DNA of 64,000 bases from Myroides fluvii (GTDB taxonomy: Bacteria > Bacteroidota > Bacteroidia > Flavobacteriales > Flavobacteriaceae), in assembly GCF_009792295.1 (NCBI RefSeq), contig NZ_CP039934.1, forward strand, positions 950,501-1,014,500. Direction: 5' to 3'. A model generated the notes under the pieces. The model was not told the DNA's origin, did no database searches, and worked only from the letters and a program-made list of their open reading frames with translations. Both the position numbers and the translations under genes were made by a program. How positions within the stretch are numbered: position 1 is the stretch's first letter; each line of letters starts with the position of its first letter. This document shows positions 43,647-51,452 of the stretch, piece by piece.

Positions 43647-43701
43647 CCATAAAAAAAGATTCTAGGTCAAAAGAAAGAATTTCCTTACTTGAGAAAATTC
43701 A

Positions 43702-43736
43702 CTCCTCTCCTCTTTCTTCTCACTTCTTTCTTCTAT
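43702..43736. repeat. 7-bp tandem array (CTTCTNN) beside the rsmG stop
   Basis: CTCCTCT, CCTCTTT, CTTCTCA, CTTCTTT, CTTCTAT in strict 7-bp register, ending 5 bp before the rsmG stop codon. Confidence 0.8.
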
Positions 43737-43741
43737 CCAAT

Positions 43742-44371
43742 TTACCCTTTGTATTTCAACGGTAGATACACCACTTTTTTGGTCTCAAAAAATTCATTGT
43801 CAAAGATATTGCTCAAATCGAACTGAACGGCTTTAGGAAAATCTTGCAATTCTTCTGTTAAGTCTCCTCCTTTTAAATATAAGATACCATTTTCGAATTC
43901 GTGGTTATTTTCCTTTTTCGTTTTATGGCGAATCCACTTGACAAAATCGGGCATATTAGTAACCGCACGACTCACGATAAAGTCAAATTTTTCCTCTACG
44001 GTTTCCGCTCGTTTTTGTTCTGCTACTACATTCGTCAACCCCAAGGCTTGCACTACCTCATTAACTACACGTATTTTTTTTGCAATAATATCAATCAAAT
44101 AGAATTTTGTCTCTGGAAACATAATAGCCAAGGGAATACCTGGAAAACCTCCTCCTGTTCCAACGTCCATCACACTACTTCCGGGAACAAATTCCATGAC
44201 TTTGGCAACACCCAAAGAATGCAAAACATGCTTTACGTATAATTCCTGTATATCCTTTCTAGAAATAACGTTAATTTTCGCATTCCATTCATGATATACA
44301 GCTTCCAATTGTTCAAATTGTGCGATTTGTTCTGGGGTAAGATTAGGGAAATATTTTAAAATTTCTTCCAT
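43742..44371 (-). CDS. rsmG: 16S rRNA (guanine527-N7) methyltransferase
   Basis: RsmG (GidB) methylates G527 of 16S rRNA using SAM. 209 residues; motif DVGTGGGFPGIPLA (~69-82) is the SAM loop and LYLIDIIAKKIRVV-like and FDFIVSRAVTNM segments follow. An in-frame ATG at 44491 would add 40 residues, but a perfect -7 box at 44393-44386 sits inside that extension; homologues begin with MEEILKYFPNLT-like sequence, so 44371 is chosen. The resulting mRNA leader is only ~8 bases. Loss of this gene gives low-level streptomycin resistance in other bacteria. Confidence 0.93.
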   Translation of the reverse strand: MEEILKYFPNLTPEQIAQFEQLEAVYHEWNAKINVISRKDIQELYVKHVLHSLGVAKVMEFVPGSSVMDVGTGGGFPGIPLAIMFPETKFYLIDIIAKKIRVVNEVVQALGLTNVVAEQKRAETVEEKFDFIVSRAVTNMPDFVKWIRHKTKKENNHEFENGILYLKGGDLTEELQDFPKAVQFDLSNIFDNEFFETKKVVYLPLKYKG

Positions 44372-44385
44372 TTCAAAAGTTTTGA

Positions 44386-44393
44386 CAAAAATA
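44386..44393 (-). promoter_or_regulatory. -7 promoter box of rsmG
   Basis: TATTTTTG on the minus strand matches TAnnTTTG and lies 14 bp before the ATG at 44371. Confidence 0.6.
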
Positions 44394-44610
44394 GCCTTTT
44401 TTCTCGGTAAATAAACACCCTTAACTATAGAACTCATCTTGACTTTCTCTAATTGGTTAAAAATTGCTCTTTTGAGCCTGTTTTTCGCCATTTTTTCATT
44501 CCGTAGCCCTGCTATGCAACTTAAAAATGCCTTTAATCAGACTCAAAATGGCTAATTTTCACTTCAATCAAAAAAGTCAACATGAGTTCTCAATATAAAT
44601 TTATTATACT

Positions 44611-44618
44611 TACCTTTG
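44611..44618 (+). promoter_or_regulatory. -7 promoter box of the aminotransferase gene
   Basis: TACCTTTG matches TAnnTTTG; expected start of transcription near 44625. Confidence 0.55.
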
Positions 44619-44648
44619 GTTGATACTATTTAAATGTATTTAATACCT

Positions 44649-45839
44649 ATGGAAACTCAAGTTCTATCAGATAGAATCAACAATCTTACAACTTCACAGA
44701 CTTTAGCGATGGCCGCAAAAGCTCGCGAGCTAAAAGAACAAGGAATAGACATCATCAGCTTGAGTCTTGGTGAACCAGATTTTAATACACCTGACTTTAT
44801 CAAAGAAGCAGCTATTCAAGCAATCCAGGATAACTATAGTAAATACCCTCCTGTTGAAGGATATTTAGAGTTAAGACAGGCGATTAGCAACAAATTCAAA
44901 AGAGATAACAATCTAAACTATACAGCCAACCAAATTGTCGTTTCGACAGGAGCTAAACAAGCGTTATTCAATGTAGCTCAAGCGATGATCAATCCTGGAG
45001 ACGAGGTGATCATTCCCGCTCCTTTTTGGGTGAGTTATGCTGAAATCGTAAAAATTGCAGAAGGTATTCCCGTAGAAGTTTCAACAACGATCGACACCGA
45101 TTTTAAAATTACGGCTCAACAGTTGGAAGAGGCAATTACACCTCAAACCAAAATGGTGTGGTTCAGTTCACCTTGTAACCCAAGTGGATCTGTTTACAGC
45201 AAAACAGAATTGGAAGCTATTGCTGCTGTACTAGAAAAACACCCCGCTATTTACATCCTTTCAGATGAAATTTACGAACACATCATTTTTGACAGTGCTT
45301 ATTGCAGTATTGGTTCAATTGGCAATCTAATTGAGCGTACCATTACAGTAAACGGAATTTCGAAAGCCTTTGCTATGACAGGATACCGTATCGGTTATAT
45401 CGGTGCCCCAGAATTCATTGCAAAAGCTTGTGCTAAAATGCAAGGACAGGTAACTTCGGGTGCCAATACAATTGCACAACGCGCAACGATCACAGCCGTT
45501 AACGCAGATCCAAGTGTATTAAAAGACATGGTAAGCGCCTTCAAAAATAGAAGAGATATAGTAGTAAACTTATTGAGAGAAATCCCAGGAGTAAAAGTAA
45601 ATGTACCAGATGGTGCGTTCTACCTATTCCCAGATGTATCTGCTTTCTTTGGAAAAACGCTACAAGGAGTAACCATTAACAACGCAAACGATTTATCGAT
45701 GTATTTATTAGATAAAGCCTATGTTGCAACCGTTACAGGTGATGCCTTTGGAAATCCAAATTGTATCCGCCTTTCTTATGCAACAAGCGAAGATCAATTG
45801 ACAGAAGCACTAAAGCGAATGAAAGAGGCTTTGAAATAG
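44649..45839 (+). CDS. Class I/II pyridoxal-phosphate aminotransferase (aspartate-type)
   Basis: 396 residues from the ATG at 44649 (an upstream in-frame ATG at 44634 adds MYLIP; homologues start at ...LSDRINNL). SLGEPDFNTP, the FSSPCNPSG loop, and the PLP lysine K239 in NGISKAFAMTGYRIGY are present, as is the C-terminal Arg in CIRLSYA that binds the substrate carboxylate. The most likely reaction is aspartate:2-oxoglutarate transamination. Monocistronic with terminator. Confidence 0.92.
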   Translation: METQVLSDRINNLTTSQTLAMAAKARELKEQGIDIISLSLGEPDFNTPDFIKEAAIQAIQDNYSKYPPVEGYLELRQAISNKFKRDNNLNYTANQIVVSTGAKQALFNVAQAMINPGDEVIIPAPFWVSYAEIVKIAEGIPVEVSTTIDTDFKITAQQLEEAITPQTKMVWFSSPCNPSGSVYSKTELEAIAAVLEKHPAIYILSDEIYEHIIFDSAYCSIGSIGNLIERTITVNGISKAFAMTGYRIGYIGAPEFIAKACAKMQGQVTSGANTIAQRATITAVNADPSVLKDMVSAFKNRRDIVVNLLREIPGVKVNVPDGAFYLFPDVSAFFGKTLQGVTINNANDLSMYLLDKAYVATVTGDAFGNPNCIRLSYATSEDQLTEALKRMKEALK

Positions 45840-45863
45840 AACTCATCAACAAAAAATATACAT

Positions 45864-45899
45864 AAGCGCTTAATACTCTCGTATTAGCGCTTTTTTTTT
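45864..45899 (+). terminator. Intrinsic terminator of the aminotransferase gene
   Basis: AAGCGC...GCGCTT stem extended by TAATAC/GTATTA with one bulged T, followed by nine T. Confidence 0.85.
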
Positions 45900-45941
45900 G
45901 TAAAAATAAAAACCGTATCTTTAAAAGATAAACCGATTGTT

Positions 45942-46520
45942 GTGGATATACTATTAGAAAGCATTGCGAAGCATGTAACCTTGACAGAAGTAGAGCAAAA
46001 AATTGTATTGGATTCCTTTGAATCCCATCGTTATAGTGCCAAAGAAAAAACCCTAATCGAAGGGGAAATTTGCTATAATTCTACTTTTGTAATCTCAGGA
46101 ATATTGAGAAACTACTTTGTTGATGATCAGATCGTCGAGCATACCGTTAGTTTTGCTACTAATGGATGGTGGATTGCCGATATGTACAGCTTTTTATCTC
46201 AAAAACCGGGAAAATCCTATATTGAGGTAGTTGAAGATGCTATGGTCTTAACTATGACTCGTACTCAACAGCTCAATCTCTTTGACCAAGTTCCAAAAAT
46301 GGAACGTTATTTCCGCATCCTTATTGAACGATCACTAATCGCCAATCAACAACGCTTGATGGATAACCTTTCACTAACCGCTGAAGAGCGTTATGAGCGC
46401 TTCTGCGAGCGTTTCCCGGATATTAAACACTGTTTACCACAAAAGCAAATTGCGTCCTATTTAGGGATTACCCCTGAATTTTTTAGCAAATTAAAAAAGC
46501 GAATCCTAACCGCGAAATAG
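45942..46520 (+). CDS. Crp/Fnr-family transcriptional regulator
   Basis: 192 residues: a cyclic-nucleotide-binding-like domain (~25-120, with FVISGILRNYFVDDQIVEH) and a C-terminal helix-turn-helix (LPQKQIASYLGITPEFFSKL at ~164-183). No Cys cluster for an iron-sulfur cofactor is present and the phosphate-binding Arg-Ser of true Crp is not seen, so the ligand is unknown. The start is GTG. A -7-like TATCTTTA lies at 45916-45923. It stands immediately upstream of the pirin and YceI genes, but 166 bp and a heptamer array separate them. Confidence 0.8.
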   Translation: MDILLESIAKHVTLTEVEQKIVLDSFESHRYSAKEKTLIEGEICYNSTFVISGILRNYFVDDQIVEHTVSFATNGWWIADMYSFLSQKPGKSYIEVVEDAMVLTMTRTQQLNLFDQVPKMERYFRILIERSLIANQQRLMDNLSLTAEERYERFCERFPDIKHCLPQKQIASYLGITPEFFSKLKKRILTAK

Positions 46521-46525
46521 AGGTT

Positions 46526-46611
46526 GGTTATTGTTCGTTGTTTGTTGTTTGTTGTTCGTGACAATCGACAATCAACAATCGACAATCAACCACACCTCCT
46601 CACACCTCCTC
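46526..46611. repeat. 7-bp tandem array with a following 10-bp duplication
   Basis: Nine 7-mers in register (46526-46588): GGTTATT, GTTCGTT, GTTTGTT twice, GTTCGTG, then ACAATCG and ACAATCA alternating twice. Then ACACCTCCTC occurs twice in tandem (46592-46611). It begins 5 bp after the Crp-type gene's stop. GTTTGTT-type units here are the complement of the ACAAACA-type units at 26246. Confidence 0.88.
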
Positions 46612-46656
46612 ACCATTTCTTAACCTACATTAAGCAACTAACCCATTGATTGTCTG

Positions 46657-46664
46657 TATCTTTG
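46657..46664 (+). promoter_or_regulatory. -7 promoter box of the pirin gene
   Basis: TATCTTTG matches TAnnTTTG, 22 bp before the ATG at 46687. Confidence 0.6.
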
Positions 46665-46686
46665 TATAACAAAAATCGATACAGCT

Positions 46687-47418
46687 ATGGATAATTTTAT
46701 TTTATACCCCGCAGATACAAGAGGATTTGCCGACCACGGTTGGTTGAAATCACACCACACGTTTAGCTTTGCTAACTATAGAAACAATGACCGTGTACAC
46801 TTCGGTGTTTTACGTGTTCTCAATGATGATTATGTAGCACCAGGCATGGGATTTGGAACTCATCCCCATGAAAATATGGAGATTATCTCAATTCCGTTGA
46901 AAGGAAGTCTAGCACATCAAGATAGCATGGGACATGGACAGACGATTAACGTCAATGAAATTCAGGTGATGAGTGCAGGTACAGGGGTTCAACACAGTGA
47001 GTTTAACCCTAGTGAAACAGAAGCGAGTGAATTCTTGCAAATTTGGGTATTTCCCAATAAACTTCACGTCACACCGCGCTATCAACAATTGCCCTTAGAC
47101 GTGGCGAATAGAAAAAACAATTGGGATCAGATTCTATCTCCTAATCCTGAGGATGCAGGAGCGTGGATTCACCAAAATGCCTGGTTTCATTTAGCAAACT
47201 TGGATCAAAATAAAGGACTAAACTACGAGCTGAAAGATAAAACCAACGGAATTTATCTCTTTGTATTAGAAGGGAGCATCACAGCGAACAACCAAACATT
47301 AAATCGCAGAGATGCCATCGGAATTTGGGATATTGATTCCCTTCAAGTACAAGCAACGGCTGATGCACAACTATTATTAATGGAGATTCCGATGGAATTG
47401 CCAAGTTACTTACAATAA
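46687..47418 (+). CDS. Pirin-family protein (YhhW-like)
   Basis: 243 residues, a bicupin with the metal site His59 and His61 (GTHPHENME), His103 and Glu105 (VQHSEFN). YhhW-type pirins act as quercetin 2,3-dioxygenases or redox-sensing metal proteins. The length equals the bacterial short form. Followed 26 bp later by a YceI gene, so both may be cotranscribed. Role in stress response is inferred. Confidence 0.9.
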   Translation: MDNFILYPADTRGFADHGWLKSHHTFSFANYRNNDRVHFGVLRVLNDDYVAPGMGFGTHPHENMEIISIPLKGSLAHQDSMGHGQTINVNEIQVMSAGTGVQHSEFNPSETEASEFLQIWVFPNKLHVTPRYQQLPLDVANRKNNWDQILSPNPEDAGAWIHQNAWFHLANLDQNKGLNYELKDKTNGIYLFVLEGSITANNQTLNRRDAIGIWDIDSLQVQATADAQLLLMEIPMELPSYLQ

Positions 47419-47444
47419 TTACAAACAGTAAAAAAATAAAAAAA

Positions 47445-47975
47445 ATGGAAACTAAAATTTGGAACATTGACACTACACACACTTCAATTGGCTTTAAAAT
47501 TAAACACATGATGTTTACCAATGTAAGAGGAAATTTCACCGATTATCAAGCAACAATCAACCTAGTAAATGATAATTTAGAAGAAAGCACACTACAATTT
47601 GAGGCTCAAACAGCTTCAATTGACACAAACAATACAGATCGTGACAACCACTTAAAAAGTGCTGATTTCTTTGATGCAGAACAATACCCTACTGTAACTT
47701 TTACCTCAACTAAAATTGAGAAAAAAGGAGAAGCCCATTATGTAGTAGAAGGTACTTTAACCATGCACGGTGTAAGTAAAACTGTAAAATTAAATGCAGA
47801 ATACAGCGGTATCATTCAAGATCCATGGGGAAATGCTAAAATTGCTTTAGCCCTAAATGGTAAAGTGAATAGAAAAGACTGGAATTTAAACTGGAACACC
47901 ACACTAGAAACAGGTGGTTTATTAGTAAGCGAAGAAGTTAATTTTGATATAGAAACACAATTTGTATTAGCTTAA
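47445..47975 (+). CDS. YceI-family lipid-binding protein, cytoplasmic form
   Basis: 176 residues without a signal peptide. The YceI lipocalin-like pattern is clear: WNIDTTHTSIGFKIKHMMFTNVRGNF at the start, DNHLKSADFFDAEQYPTVTF and EGTLTMHGVSKTVKL near the middle, with DPWGNAKIALALNGKVNRKDW before the end. These proteins hold a long isoprenoid or amide ligand. Most are periplasmic; this one seems cytoplasmic. Encoded after the pirin. Confidence 0.9.
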   Translation: METKIWNIDTTHTSIGFKIKHMMFTNVRGNFTDYQATINLVNDNLEESTLQFEAQTASIDTNNTDRDNHLKSADFFDAEQYPTVTFTSTKIEKKGEAHYVVEGTLTMHGVSKTVKLNAEYSGIIQDPWGNAKIALALNGKVNRKDWNLNWNTTLETGGLLVSEEVNFDIETQFVLA

Positions 47976-48020
47976 TTGATACGCCATAAACGGCAAAATC
48001 TAAGCAACTATCAATAAACG

Positions 48021-48057
48021 AAAAAAGGGCAAGTTTAAATTAAACTTGCCCTTTTTT
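48021..48057. terminator. Bidirectional intrinsic terminator
   Basis: A perfect 17-bp stem (AAAAAAGGGCAAGTTTA with its complement) with loop AAT between the YceI gene and the convergent pseudouridine synthase gene. Confidence 0.9.
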
Positions 48058-48070
48058 TGTTTATTTTATT

Positions 48071-48098
48071 CTGATAACAGATAACTGATAACTATTTA
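48071..48098. repeat. 7-bp tandem array (CTGATAA) ending in a stop codon
   Basis: CTGATAA, CAGATAA, CTGATAA, CTATTTA in register. Its last three bases are the stop codon (TAA on the minus strand) of the gene at 48096. Confidence 0.75.
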
Positions 48099-49031
48099 CC
48101 CTTGTTGTAAGCTGCGAACTTCATCATCCGTTAAAAATCTCCAGCTTCCTCTTGGTAGATTCCACTTGGTAATATTTCCGTACATGACGCGATCTACTTT
48201 CAATACATTATAGTCCATTGATTCAAATAAAGCACGTACTAATTTTACGTTAGACGCTTTTAATTTAATTCCGATTTCAGTCTTCGGTTGATTCTCAACA
48301 TAAGCGACATCTTCCACAAATACGCGTTTCTCATCAATGTAGATTCCCTTTTGTACACGTTCTAAATCTTCGTATTTTAAGTTTCTATCCAATGATACTT
48401 GATACATTTTAGAAGAGCGTTGTTCAGGTGAACTTAGTTTTTGAATTAAACTCGTATCATTGGTAAAAATCATCAATCCCAATGTACTCTTATCCATACG
48501 ACCTACAGGAGCTACTGCTGACTTAGTTGCATTTTTAATCAAGCTCAATACATTCTCTTGACTAATAACATCTTCATTGATGGTAGAGAATCCTTTGGGC
48601 TTATTTAACAAGATATATACCTTTTTCTCTGGTATTAATACCATACCGTCAAAGTTTACTACATCCGTTATATTTACTTTGTGTCCTAATTCCGTTACTA
48701 CTTCTCCGTTCACTTTTACGTTACCCGAAGTAATATATAAATCTGCGTCTCTTCTAGAACATACTCCAGAATTACTAATATACTTGTTTAAGCGCATTAC
48801 TCCATTATCTTCTTTTGGAGCTGATGCTACTTTTGGTTTTTTATCGAATGTTCTAGCAGAAGGATTAGGTTTTTGTGCTCCTTGTCCTTGACTAGCTCGC
48901 TTCTGGAAAGGTTTTGCACCTCCAACTTTTGATCCTCCAGCTTTAGATTTACCAGCTTTTGGCCCTCCTGCTTTTGGTTTACCACTGCGATTAGATTGGG
49001 GTTTTCTAGAACCTGATTTACCGTTATTCAT
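48096..49031 (-). CDS. RsuA/RluB-family pseudouridine synthase
   Basis: 311 residues: a long basic Gly/Lys/Ser-rich disordered head (~1-70, repeats of KAGG/KPG type), an S4 domain (~79-125, RLNKYISNSGVCSRRDADLY) and the catalytic domain with Asp180 in GRMDKSTLGLMIF. It converts a uridine of 16S or 23S rRNA (RsuA U516 or RluB U2605 type); which one cannot be told. The start at 49031 is fixed by a near-perfect TTTG-N21-TATCTTTG promoter upstream. The head may bind RNA. Confidence 0.9.
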   Translation of the reverse strand: MNNGKSGSRKPQSNRSGKPKAGGPKAGKSKAGGSKVGGAKPFQKRASQGQGAQKPNPSARTFDKKPKVASAPKEDNGVMRLNKYISNSGVCSRRDADLYITSGNVKVNGEVVTELGHKVNITDVVNFDGMVLIPEKKVYILLNKPKGFSTINEDVISQENVLSLIKNATKSAVAPVGRMDKSTLGLMIFTNDTSLIQKLSSPEQRSSKMYQVSLDRNLKYEDLERVQKGIYIDEKRVFVEDVAYVENQPKTEIGIKLKASNVKLVRALFESMDYNVLKVDRVMYGNITKWNLPRGSWRFLTDDEVRSLQQG

Positions 49032-49045
49032 ATTAAATATTTTTG

Positions 49046-49078
49046 CAAAGATAGACAAACTCCGTCTTTTATTTCAAA
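49046..49078 (-). promoter_or_regulatory. Complete -33/-7 promoter of the pseudouridine synthase gene
   Basis: TTTG (minus strand, 49078-49075), 21-bp spacer, TATCTTTG (49053-49046). This is the clearest full Bacteroidota housekeeping promoter in the window and supports the start codon at 49031. Confidence 0.75.
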
Positions 49079-49101
49079 ATACAAAAAAATATAGCTTTTT
49101 A

Positions 49102-50025
49102 TTATAAAGTCTCCTCTAAAAGATACTTGCCACTTGCCAAAACATCGGGCTTAATCAACACAATAGATAAAACTCCTAAGAGAATCAAAAGCTTAAGTAA
49201 AAAATGCAATTGGTGATATTCTTGCGTTGTATTCGATTTCCATAATCTCAATAAGAAGAACAGCAAAATAACAATACTAAAATAGAAATAGTAAATCATA
49301 TAGCCAACATCAAAGCGAACCGTCATAAAATAGACGGGAATTAAAGCCAACACAAAAACACCTGTAATCACTTCTTTAGCTTTTCGCTCGCCAAAGCGCA
49401 CCGGCATCGTCTGATAGTTATTAGCAAAGTCTCCTCGAAGATTTTCCAAATCCTTCATGATTTCTCGAATCAAAATAATGAGATACAAGAAAAAAGCATG
49501 TATAAAAATAGAAATATGAAATGATCTAAAGTACATGAGGATGGCAAAGAAAGGCAACATAGCCAACAACGAGGCTAATAGATTGCCAATGATTGGATAT
49601 TTTTTCAACTTATGGGAATAAAACCACAAGAGGAAGATATAAATAGCAAAGAAAATAGCGCCATGTATGGAAACAGGAAGTACAATGCAAACCGATAGAA
49701 AATTGAGAAAAAAATAGACCCTCAATTTTGTTGTTTGACTCACCAAACGATCCAACATTGATTTATTGGGTCGATTGATTAGATCCTTCTCTGCGTCATA
49801 AAAATTGTTGATGATGTAGCCAGAAGCGATTGCTAAGGCCGATGCTAAGATAATGAGGAATAATTGCCAATCTAAAATAACGTCTAAGGCTCTTTTCTCT
49901 GGAGCGAATATAAAAATTGACGCTAGGTATTGGGCTAAAATTATAACAAAAATGTTATAACCTCTTACCACAGAAAATAGACTGAATATTTTAGCTAAGA
50001 GGATTTTATTTTTCCTAGATAACAT
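49102..50025 (-). CDS. UbiA-family prenyltransferase (geranylgeranylglyceryl-type)
   Basis: A 307-residue membrane enzyme with about 8 helices. The first Asp-rich site is N73xxxD77xxxD81 (INNFYDAEKD) and a second is D192...D199 (KDLENLRGD), which hold the prenyl diphosphate through Mg. Flavobacterial members resemble archaeal digeranylgeranylglyceryl phosphate synthases. The gene follows mevalonate kinase by 54 bp on the same strand, in a mevalonate pathway neighbourhood. The acceptor substrate is not known. Confidence 0.8.
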   Translation of the reverse strand: MLSRKNKILLAKIFSLFSVVRGYNIFVIILAQYLASIFIFAPEKRALDVILDWQLFLIILASALAIASGYIINNFYDAEKDLINRPNKSMLDRLVSQTTKLRVYFFLNFLSVCIVLPVSIHGAIFFAIYIFLLWFYSHKLKKYPIIGNLLASLLAMLPFFAILMYFRSFHISIFIHAFFLYLIILIREIMKDLENLRGDFANNYQTMPVRFGERKAKEVITGVFVLALIPVYFMTVRFDVGYMIYYFYFSIVILLFFLLRLWKSNTTQEYHQLHFLLKLLILLGVLSIVLIKPDVLASGKYLLEETL

Positions 50026-50079
50026 ATTTATTTTTCTTGTGATTAAAAAAGGTTATAACATGTTTTATATCTATATATC

Positions 50080-51018
50080 TTAAAATTGATATACTACTTC
50101 TAATTTGTAATCTTTCAGTGTTTCCTTTGCTTTGTCAATATCTGGGGTGAATCCCAAGATATATCCTCCTCCACCAGAACCACATAATTTCAAGTAGTAA
50201 TCATTGGTTTCGATTCCCTTTTGCCACACCTGGTGAAACTGTTCTGGAATCATCGGTTTAAAGTGATTGAATACTACAGATGAAAGTTCTTTGGTATTAT
50301 TAAACAGCGCTTTCAAATCTCCTTTTAAGAAGTTTTCTACACAAGCATCTGTATGCTTAATAAATTCTTCTTTCAGTACCTTTCTAAACCCTTGTTCTTT
50401 TAATTTCTCCATAAAGATGGTTACCATAGGGGCAGTTTCCCCAACAATACCCGAGTCTATTAAAAACACCGCTCCTTTTCCGTCTAAACTTTGAGAAGGA
50501 ATTCCTGTTGGTTCAATATTATCTTTAGAATTGATCAGGATAGGTAAACTCAAATAGCTATTCAACGGATCTAAGCCTGAGCTAGTTCCATGAAAAAAAG
50601 CTTCCATTTTACCAAAGATTCCCTTTAGTATAAGTAATTTATCTTTACTTAAATTCTCTAGCACGGTAATTTTTTCTATCGCGTATTGATCGTAGATTGC
50701 TGCTACTAAAGCACCGCTACTTCCTACGCCATAGCCTTGTGGAATACTAGAATCAAAATACAGTCCATTTTCAATTTCTGTCTGTAGGCGATTGAGATCA
50801 AATTGAACCAAAGATGGCTCTGCCTCTTGCATATCTTGTAGATACGCAGCAAAGTTTCTCAAGCTCTCGTTTGATTTTTTAGCAAATCCCTCCAAGTTAT
50901 CTTCCATTTTCAAGGCTCCCTTATAAAAATTATAAGGAATCGATAACCCTTTTGAGTCTTTAATAATTCCATATTCGCCGAATAATAGAATTTTCGAATA
51001 AAATAAAGGTCCTTTCAT
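50080..51018 (-). CDS. Mevalonate kinase, GHMP family
   Basis: 312 residues; the ATP loop PQGYGVGSSGAL (93-104) and the C-terminal CGSGGGGYILGF are those of mevalonate kinases. It phosphorylates mevalonate in the isoprenoid pathway. The N-terminal SKILLFGEYGI is typical. It is upstream of the UbiA-type prenyltransferase gene. The other steps are encoded at 53966, 61211 and 62124. Confidence 0.85.
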   Translation of the reverse strand: MKGPLFYSKILLFGEYGIIKDSKGLSIPYNFYKGALKMEDNLEGFAKKSNESLRNFAAYLQDMQEAEPSLVQFDLNRLQTEIENGLYFDSSIPQGYGVGSSGALVAAIYDQYAIEKITVLENLSKDKLLILKGIFGKMEAFFHGTSSGLDPLNSYLSLPILINSKDNIEPTGIPSQSLDGKGAVFLIDSGIVGETAPMVTIFMEKLKEQGFRKVLKEEFIKHTDACVENFLKGDLKALFNNTKELSSVVFNHFKPMIPEQFHQVWQKGIETNDYYLKLCGSGGGGYILGFTPDIDKAKETLKDYKLEVVYQF

Positions 51019-51042
51019 AGCTTATAAAAGTAATTTACACCA

Positions 51043-51050
51043 CAAAGGTA
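51043..51050 (-). promoter_or_regulatory. -7 promoter box of mevalonate kinase
   Basis: TACCTTTG on the minus strand matches TAnnTTTG, 25 bp before the ATG. Confidence 0.55.
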
Positions 51051-51091
51051 CGTATAATATTAACGCTTAGGTGTTTTTGTCTTATTTTTTT

Positions 51092-51445
51092 CTACAGATA
51101 GCGGTTTTTAAAACCATACACACAATGTCTACATCCGTTTTGACAACACTGTCCTTTGAGCAGATGATACAATTCGGTAAAGACAAAATATCCATTTTCT
51201 TTATAGAAGTGTTTTCCTTCTATCATTTCGCTTCTTGTAGGAGGAAATTCACTCATTTGGGCTTCCTGAACCAATTGCTCCATCTTTTCTAAACAAGCCG
51301 TACACAGACATTTATGAAACGAACTACGCAGAAAATTTCGAGTAGTTGCGCTGAGTTTAACTTGCGAGCAAGCACACAAATCAATTGTTTCAGCTCGACA
51401 GTCAATAGGTGATTTACAATGTGTACATACTTGATTCTTCGCCAT
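51092..51445 (-). CDS. CWC zinc-ribbon fused to DUF5522 domain
   Basis: 117 residues in two parts. Residues 1-60 carry CTHC, CxCS and CLCTAC (cysteine-rich CWC type). Residues 70-117 are DUF5522: EGKHFYKENGYFVFTELYHL, then GQCCQNGCRHCVYGF. In many genomes these are separate genes; here they are one chain. Metal binding is certain from the cysteines but the role is unknown. It lies 7 bp after the lipoprotein gene at 51453 in the same direction. Confidence 0.8.
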   Translation of the reverse strand: MAKNQVCTHCKSPIDCRAETIDLCACSQVKLSATTRNFLRSSFHKCLCTACLEKMEQLVQEAQMSEFPPTRSEMIEGKHFYKENGYFVFTELYHLLKGQCCQNGCRHCVYGFKNRYL

Positions 51446-51452
51446 GATCTTT

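Noticed and set aside
44372..44491. 40-residue N-terminal extension of RsmG
   Set aside because: A perfect -7 promoter box lies inside it and homologues start at the later Met.
49032..49058. Upstream start of the pseudouridine synthase
   Set aside because: The -7 box lies in these codons and a full -33/-7 promoter supports the ATG at 49031.
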